Assembly (NCBI GenBank): GCA_020024765.1
Contig: JAHHTG010000034.1
Span: 1-11,652, forward strand
Length of the DNA stretch: 11,652 nucleotides
Reading direction: 5' to 3'
Source: Thomasclavelia sp.
Lineage (GTDB): Bacteria; Bacillota_I; Bacilli_A; Erysipelotrichales; Erysipelotrichaceae
Within the stretch, counting starts at the first letter, position 1. Every line of letters begins with the position of its first letter. Shown here piece by piece: positions 6,632 through 11,652 of the stretch. The position numbers and the translations under genes are program-made. The notes beneath the pieces were generated by a model, which saw only the letters and a program-made list of their open reading frames with translations, did not search any database and was not told the origin of the DNA.

Positions 6632-9600
6632 ATGCGCTTTAAAATTGAACATTTCTTTGATTTATATCACTATGATGAAGAAAAAATCAAACATTTTACC
6701 GGTTTTAAAATTGAACATGTCGCATATTTAAAACTTAGCCAAAAAGTTATTGTCGTGATTGCGAATGATTATATTCTTCCTTTTACTGCTTATCAAGATT
6801 TAAGAGAATACTTTGGTAATACTTTAGGCGTAACTGTCGAATTGCACGTTAATGCCAAAGACCAAACGATAACAATTCCAGATTTAAATGGTTATCGTAA
6901 TGAGTATTCTCTGCATCATCAAGATGCTTTTCGAAGCGCTTTGCCTTTAATCAAAGAAGGCAATGTTGTTTTCTATTATGATGATGAAAAACATTATCAT
7001 AGTGATGAAGAATATTTCGATGCGATTAAACAATATCTTGCGGTCATTGGTTTTAAACAGGAAATTGGTTTTGAATTCATGAAACATAGTGAGTCTGAAG
7101 TTGAAGACAAGGTAATTGAAGTTCATGATATCCCTCGACCAAAACCTGCACCAATGCCAGCACCACAATATAATAATAAACCTGATAATGGCTATCAAAA
7201 GTCATTCCGTCGTAGTCGTACTTTCAAAGCTGATAATTATACAAAAGTTCGCATCGACGACTTAGATGGTGAATTAGATAATATCTATATTAAGGGTGAA
7301 ATCTTTAAGGTTGATGAAATTGTTACACGCCAAGACAAGATTATCCAAACCGTTTACATTAAAGATACAACTAACGCTTGCATTGGCAAGTTATTTGAAA
7401 GTGCTGCGTTTGATAAAGATAAATTAAAAGAGAATAAACCAGGTAAAACAGGATTATTCTATGGTAAATATGAATATGATAAATTCAGCAATGACCATGT
7501 CCTAAGAATTGACATGATTGAATTTATTGAAGAGGATCATCGCTTAAAAGATGATTGCGAAGAAAAACGTATTGAACTTCATGCACATACAAACTATTCC
7601 GAAATGGATGGTGTTTGCACAGCTGATGAAATCATTGAAGCCGCTTTTGACATGGGTCATGAAGCTGTAGCAATTACTGATCACTACGTTGTCCAAGCTT
7701 TCCCTGAAGCTCAAGCTAAATGGGAGTCGCTACTTAAAAAGAATCCTGACCGTAAATTCAAAATCCTTTATGGTTGTGAATTTAGTATGGTTGATGAACG
7801 TTTAAATATCGTTTATAATCCGCAAGATGTCAATCTTGCTGAACAAGAATATGTTGTCTTTGACTTAGAAACAACAGGTTTAAGTGTTAAGTTTGACTCG
7901 ATTATTGAATTTGGTGCTGTACTCATGTATCGCGGTAATGTTGTTGAACGCAAGGACTTCTTCATTAAGCCACCATTTCCAATTCCTGCCAATATCACAA
8001 AATTAACAAATATTTCAAATGATGATGTTAAGGACGCTAGAACTTTCGCTGAATGTAAGGATGAGATTCTTGAATTTGTTAAAGGCCGAGTATTAGTTGC
8101 TCATAACGCATCATTTGACTATGGTTTCTTAAATGATGAATTAAGAAGAATCGGTGAACCACCACTTACAAATATCGTTATTGATACTTTGGATTTGGCA
8201 AAATCAATGTATCGTGATCGTCGCCACTATAAGTTAGGTCAAATTGCTAAAAGATTCAATGTTAGTTATGATGAAGAAGTTGCCCACCGTGCAGATTATG
8301 ATGCTGAAGTTCTTTCAAAAGTCTTTAATTTAATGCTTAGAGAACTTCGTGAAAAAGAAATTCTAACTGCAATGCAACTCTATGATTATCAAGATGATCA
8401 AGTTTATATTAAAAAAATTCCTTATCATACAAATGTTTTAGTCCGTAATAAATCTGGACTTCGTGATTTATTTAAATTAGTTTCTATTGCCCATACCGAA
8501 ACTTTAGCAGTATTTGCCAAGGGAAATAGTGGCGACGTAGCAGCTGAACCACGTATATTAAGATCGGCACTAGAAAGATATCGCAAAAATCTATTAATTG
8601 GTAGCGGATGTTTAAATGGTGAAATCTTCGAATTAGCTCAAACACGTTCACAAGCTGAACTTGAAAAGGCTATGGATTTCTATGATTACATTGAAGTTCA
8701 ACCGCTTGAAAACTATCGTCACTTAGTTGAATACCGTGGCACGATGGATATGGATCGCCTACATGCGATAATTCGCAATATTATTGAAACAGCTTTAAAG
8801 AAAAATAAAATTATTGTTGCTACCGGTGATTTACATTTTGTCCGTGAAGAAGAAAAGATTCTTCGTGACGTGTATATTAATGCCTTAGCCATTGGTGGTG
8901 CTCATCACCCATTATTCATCTACAATCGTGAAAAACGTGCGATTGCCAAGATGCCGGATCAACGTTTCTTAAATACCCAAGAAATGTTAGATGCGTTTAG
9001 TTGGCTAGGCGATGATGCTTTGGTTAAAGATCTTGTCATTAATAATCCAAAGAAAATTAGTGATATGTGTGAAATTGTTCGTCCAGTTCACGATAAATTA
9101 TATACACCAGTCATCGTGGGATGTGAGGAAACATTGGCTAAAATCAGCTATGAACATGCCCACGAAATTTATGGTGAGGTTCTTGATCCGATTATTGAAG
9201 CACGTTTAAAACGTGAGTTGGATTCAATCATTGGTAACGGATATGCCGTGGTTTATTATGTATCACATTTACTAGTACGTAAGAGTAATTCTGATGGTTA
9301 CCTAGTTGGTTCTCGTGGTTCGGTTGGTTCATCATTTGTTGCAACTATGTCTGGAATCACCGAAGTTAACCCATTGCCTCCACATTATATTTGTCCACAT
9401 TGTAAACACTTGGAATGGGCTGATAACAAAGAATATGCATCTGGATATAATCTACCAGATAAGAAATGTCCTGAATGTGGCACGATTATGGTTGGTGATG
9501 GCCATGATATTCCGTTTGAAACCTTCTTGGGGTTCAATGGTGATAAGGTTCCAGATATCGATTTAAACTTCTCTGGTGAAAACCAAGAAGCGGCGCACTT

Positions 9601-10999
9601 ATTTACTCGTGAAGTATTTGGTGCTGATCACGTATTTAGAGCCGGAACTACTTCGACTGTGGCTGAAAAGACAGCCTTCGGTTATGTTTCTGGTTATTGC
9701 GAAGAAATGGGTATTACAACGATGTCACGTGCCCAAAGACAAAGATTAGCTTCAGGATGCGAAGGCGTTAAACGAACGACTGGACAACACCCTGGTGGTA
9801 TTATTGTTATTCCACCAGATATGGATGTCTTTGACTTTACACCGGTACAATTCCCAGCCAATGATCCAAACTCTGTTTGGCGAACAACCCACTTCGATTT
9901 CCATAAAATTCACGATAATGTCTTAAAATTTGATATTTTAGGTCACGTTGATCCGACGGCGATGCGTTTACTTCAAAATATTTCTGGTATTGATCCAAAG
10001 ACCATTCCGATGAATGACCCAAAAGTCATGTCGCTATTTAATAGTACAAGTGCTTTAGGCTTGGTTAATCCTGACTATAGTGAAACGACCGGTGCTCTAG
10101 GTTTACCGGAATTTGGTACAAAGTTTGTCCGTGGAATTCTAGAACTTACACGACCTTCAACTTTTAGTGAATTAGTTCTAATTTCAGGTTTATCACATGG
10201 TACTGACGTTTGGAATAATAATGCCAAAGATTTAGTTGAACAAGGTCTGGCTTTAAAAGAAGTAATTGGATGTCGTGACGATATTATGATTACTTTACTA
10301 AAATATGAATTACCACCATTTGATGCGTTTAGTATCATGGAAAAAGTTCGTAAAGGTAAAGGTTTATCACCAGAACATGAAGCTTTAATGGTGGAACATA
10401 ATGTACCAGCTTGGTACATTGAATCTTGTAAGAAGATTAAGTACATGTTCCCGAAAGCCCATGCGACTGCCTATGTTATCATGGCTGTTCGTTTAGCTTG
10501 GTTTAAGGTTTACCACCCAGAATATTTCTATGTTTCTTTCTTTACATTGCGTTGTGATGCCTATGACATAGAATATATGACAAAAGATGCTGCAACGATT
10601 AAAGGTCATATGGAATTCTTACGTTCGAAGATTATGTCAAAAGATCCTGAATTCAAAGCAAGTAAGAAAGAAAAAGACATTTATGATATGCTTGAAGTTG
10701 TTTATGAAATGGTTTCACGTGATTACCATATTACTAATATCGATATCGAAAAATCATTGGCAACACAATTTAGAGTAAATCCTGATAACCATCACGAGAT
10801 TATCCCACCATTCAGTATTATGGATGGCTTAGGTGACAACGTTGCCTATAGTATTGTGAAGGCTCGCGAAGAACGACCATTCTTATCGAAAGAAGATATT
10901 ATGCGTCGTACTCAAGTTTCAAAAACATTAATTAAAGAACTCGAACGTATTGGGGCCTTAGGTGACCTCGATGAATCAGAACAAATGAGCCTATTTTAA
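6632..10999 (+). CDS. polC: DNA polymerase III alpha subunit, PolC type
   Basis: PolC is the replicative C-family polymerase of low-GC Gram-positives, with built-in proofreading. In order: an N-terminal region (1-165), a proline-rich linker (168-185), an OB domain (about 205-300), a PHP domain with ELHAHT (315-320) and ITDH (348-351), interrupted by a DEDDh 3'-5' exonuclease at about 406-570 (FDLETTG with Asp411/Glu413, HNASFD with Asp496, HRADYD with His552/Asp557). The PHP part resumes after it (GDLHF, 732-736). The polymerase core has GSRGSVGSS (893-901), a zinc motif of four cysteines (921, 924, 946, 949), the palm motif PDIDLNFSG (974-982, Asp975/977), KRTTGQHPGGI (1047-1057), FDILGH (1100-1105, Asp1101) and KAHATAYV (1275-1282). 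The protein ends QMSLF, a clamp-binding motif. At 1455 residues it is full length. ATG 6632 follows AAAGGAGA. All catalytic residues I looked for are present. No clear promoter lies between the rnc terminator and this gene. Confidence 0.98.
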   Translation: MRFKIEHFFDLYHYDEEKIKHFTGFKIEHVAYLKLSQKVIVVIANDYILPFTAYQDLREYFGNTLGVTVELHVNAKDQTITIPDLNGYRNEYSLHHQDAFRSALPLIKEGNVVFYYDDEKHYHSDEEYFDAIKQYLAVIGFKQEIGFEFMKHSESEVEDKVIEVHDIPRPKPAPMPAPQYNNKPDNGYQKSFRRSRTFKADNYTKVRIDDLDGELDNIYIKGEIFKVDEIVTRQDKIIQTVYIKDTTNACIGKLFESAAFDKDKLKENKPGKTGLFYGKYEYDKFSNDHVLRIDMIEFIEEDHRLKDDCEEKRIELHAHTNYSEMDGVCTADEIIEAAFDMGHEAVAITDHYVVQAFPEAQAKWESLLKKNPDRKFKILYGCEFSMVDERLNIVYNPQDVNLAEQEYVVFDLETTGLSVKFDSIIEFGAVLMYRGNVVERKDFFIKPPFPIPANITKLTNISNDDVKDARTFAECKDEILEFVKGRVLVAHNASFDYGFLNDELRRIGEPPLTNIVIDTLDLAKSMYRDRRHYKLGQIAKRFNVSYDEEVAHRADYDAEVLSKVFNLMLRELREKEILTAMQLYDYQDDQVYIKKIPYHTNVLVRNKSGLRDLFKLVSIAHTETLAVFAKGNSGDVAAEPRILRSALERYRKNLLIGSGCLNGEIFELAQTRSQAELEKAMDFYDYIEVQPLENYRHLVEYRGTMDMDRLHAIIRNIIETALKKNKIIVATGDLHFVREEEKILRDVYINALAIGGAHHPLFIYNREKRAIAKMPDQRFLNTQEMLDAFSWLGDDALVKDLVINNPKKISDMCEIVRPVHDKLYTPVIVGCEETLAKISYEHAHEIYGEVLDPIIEARLKRELDSIIGNGYAVVYYVSHLLVRKSNSDGYLVGSRGSVGSSFVATMSGITEVNPLPPHYICPHCKHLEWADNKEYASGYNLPDKKCPECGTIMVGDGHDIPFETFLGFNGDKVPDIDLNFSGENQEAAHLFTREVFGADHVFRAGTTSTVAEKTAFGYVSGYCEEMGITTMSRAQRQRLASGCEGVKRTTGQHPGGIIVIPPDMDVFDFTPVQFPANDPNSVWRTTHFDFHKIHDNVLKFDILGHVDPTAMRLLQNISGIDPKTIPMNDPKVMSLFNSTSALGLVNPDYSETTGALGLPEFGTKFVRGILELTRPSTFSELVLISGLSHGTDVWNNNAKDLVEQGLALKEVIGCRDDIMITLLKYELPPFDAFSIMEKVRKGKGLSPEHEALMVEHNVPAWYIESCKKIKYMFPKAHATAYVIMAVRLAWFKVYHPEYFYVSFFTLRCDAYDIEYMTKDAATIKGHMEFLRSKIMSKDPEFKASKKEKDIYDMLEVVYEMVSRDYHITNIDIEKSLATQFRVNPDNHHEIIPPFSIMDGLGDNVAYSIVKAREERPFLSKEDIMRRTQVSKTLIKELERIGALGDLDESEQMSLF

Positions 11000-11008
11000 A
11001 GGTTTTCC

Positions 11009-11037
11009 TTGAGTTCTTAACTGATATATGCTACTAT
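11009..11037 (+). promoter_or_regulatory. Promoter of the rimP-nusA operon
   Basis: TTGAGT (11009-11014) and TACTAT (11032-11037) are separated by 17 bases, and TGC directly before the -10 makes it an extended -10. An overlapping alternative, TATAAG (11035-11040), has a less suitable 20-base spacing. Transcription would begin near 11044, just before the leader hairpin. No terminator follows polC, so read-through from polC is also possible. Confidence 0.6.
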
Positions 11038-11048
11038 AAGGGCGTCAA

Positions 11049-11087
11049 AAGGAGTGGGTAACCACTCCTTATCTATTGTCTAAGGAG
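11049..11087 (+). promoter_or_regulatory. rimP leader with two exclusive hairpins
   Basis: AAGGAGTGG (11049-11057) and CCACTCCTT (11062-11070) form a perfect 9-bp stem capped by GTAA, a GNRA-type tetraloop. Its right arm CTCCTTA (11065-11071) is also a perfect 7-base complement of the rimP Shine-Dalgarno TAAGGAG (11081-11087), with a 9-base loop between. The two pairings cannot coexist: the first leaves the ribosome site free, the second buries it. There is no T run after the first hairpin, so it is not an intrinsic terminator. A regulatory role is inference. Confidence 0.6.
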
Positions 11088-11092
11088 GAAAA

Positions 11093-11551
11093 ATGATCGA
11101 TTTAGAAAAATTGACAGCAGAGTTAAAGAGCTTTCTGAAAGAACACAATTATCGTTTATATCAATTGAGTTATAAGAAACAAAAAACAGACTATATTTTA
11201 ACAATTGAAATTGACGACCATTTAGATTTAAATGGCATTTCCGAAGTTTCGAGAATCGTTAGTGATTTCTTAGATGAAGGTAATTACTTCGAAGATCCTT
11301 ACTTACTTGATATTTGTACTGTTGGACTTGAAAGACAATTAAAAGACCATGAAGATATGGTTGAACATATCGGAGAATATGTTCACGTTAAATTTAAGCA
11401 AGAAGTCAATGGTAACAAATCAATTGAAGGAACTTTAAAAGAAGTAAATGACGATAATGTCATCATTGATTATGCTGACAAAAACATTCATAAACAATTA
11501 ACCGTAAAAGAATCAAATATTAAATTGATACGCTTGGCAATCAAGTTTTAA
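11093..11551 (+). CDS. rimP: Ribosome maturation factor RimP
   Basis: RimP assists assembly of the 30S ribosomal subunit. The 152-residue length, position directly before nusA and overall pattern (acidic N-terminal alpha/beta domain, then a small beta-rich C-terminal domain starting near HVKF at 98-101) fit the family. The N-terminal part shows DYILTIEID (33-41) and the helix ISEVSRIVSDFLDEG (49-63). The family signature, usually close to LEVSSPGLDRPL, reads LDICTVGLERQL (72-83) and has lost the SSPG core, so this copy is divergent. ATG 11093 follows a strong TAAGGAGG (11081-11088) with 4 bases between. Its 3' end overlaps the nusA ribosome site (AAGGAGA) by one base. The operon probably continues with nusA and further translation genes outside the window. 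Identification rests on context as well as sequence. Confidence 0.88.
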   Translation: MIDLEKLTAELKSFLKEHNYRLYQLSYKKQKTDYILTIEIDDHLDLNGISEVSRIVSDFLDEGNYFEDPYLLDICTVGLERQLKDHEDMVEHIGEYVHVKFKQEVNGNKSIEGTLKEVNDDNVIIDYADKNIHKQLTVKESNIKLIRLAIKF

Positions 11552-11563
11552 AGGAGAATAAAA

Positions 11564-11652
11564 ATGAGCGGTATTAACTTAAAAAGTAAAGAATTTATTG
11601 AAAGTCTTCATTTATTTGAAGATGATCGTAAAATCTCACCTGAGTTTATTAT
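11564..11652 (+). CDS. nusA: Transcription elongation factor NusA, N-terminal start only
   Basis: Only the first 29 codons are in the window and the gene runs off the right edge. The visible protein, MSGINLKSKEFIESLHLF followed by EDDRKISPEFII, matches the start of the NusA N-terminal domain, whose helices bind RNA polymerase (a helix ending in a leucine/glutamate stretch, then an acidic turn and KIS.E). NusA modulates pausing, termination and antitermination. ATG 11564 follows AAGGAGA (11551-11557) by 6 bases. Position directly after rimP is the standard arrangement, which carries much of the identification given so few residues. Confidence 0.85.
   Translation, partial: MSGINLKSKEFIESLHLFEDDRKISPEFI

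Noticed and set aside
6638..6718. 15-base direct repeat TTTAAAATTGAACAT at 6638-6652 and 6704-6718, encoding FKIEH twice at the PolC N-terminus
   Set aside because: Only two short copies in coding DNA, 66 bases apart and in frame; likely chance, and the second copy has no start signals.
10075..10446. Minus-strand open frame of 123 codons inside polC
   Set aside because: It is antisense to the conserved polymerase core and the product has no recognisable motif; treated as a shadow of polC.
11001..11010. Hairpin-like AAGG-TTTT-CCTT just after polC as a terminator
   Set aside because: A 4-bp stem without a T run is too weak; polC transcripts may continue into rimP.
1..11652. CRISPR arrays, insertion sequences, tRNA or rRNA genes, phage or defence genes
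   Set aside because: No spaced repeats, transposase motifs, inverted-repeat ends, or tRNA/rRNA-like segments were seen; nearly all bases are covered by core genes.

Overview
The window is an AT-rich stretch of bacterial core genome with every gene on the + strand. It carries a Gram-positive type PolC replicative polymerase, a complete D-alanyl-D-alanine branch of wall synthesis, and a polC-rimP-nusA order typical of Bacillota. TGA is used as a stop (end of alr) and tryptophan is TGG, so the code is the standard bacterial one and not the Mycoplasma code. Together with possession of a cell wall, this points to a low-GC member of the Bacilli side of Bacillota. An Erysipelotrichales-like or RF39-like lineage would fit, but the species cannot be read from the sequence.

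Layout. Bases 1-69 hold no supportable gene and 70-104 is a strong hairpin terminator. An extended -10 promoter (141-149) then drives murF, ddl and alr, tightly packed (gaps of 1 and 12 bases) and closed by a terminator at 3802-3831. These three enzymes form a complete sub-pathway: Alr makes D-alanine, Ddl joins two D-amino acids, and MurF attaches the dipeptide to the UDP-MurNAc-tripeptide. Next come recG (fork-remodelling helicase) and rnc (RNase III). Each start codon sits exactly six bases behind a perfect TATAAT, suggesting leaderless mRNAs. A terminator at 6572-6605 follows. Then come polC (DNA polymerase III alpha, 1455 aa) and, from its own promoter, rimP and the first codons of nusA, the head of the transcription/translation factor operon.

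The window is mostly ordinary housekeeping DNA. I saw no mobile element, CRISPR array, tRNA or rRNA, and no novel multi-gene system. The points worth a second look are regulatory or residue-level: the two TATAAT-N6-ATG starts; a rimP leader whose hairpin arm can alternatively pair with the rimP Shine-Dalgarno sequence; a Ddl and an Alr with VanG/VanT-like motifs; unusual helicase motif residues in RecG; a divergent RimP signature; and a compact gene order lacking the lipid genes and smc/ftsY that flank rnc in Bacillus.
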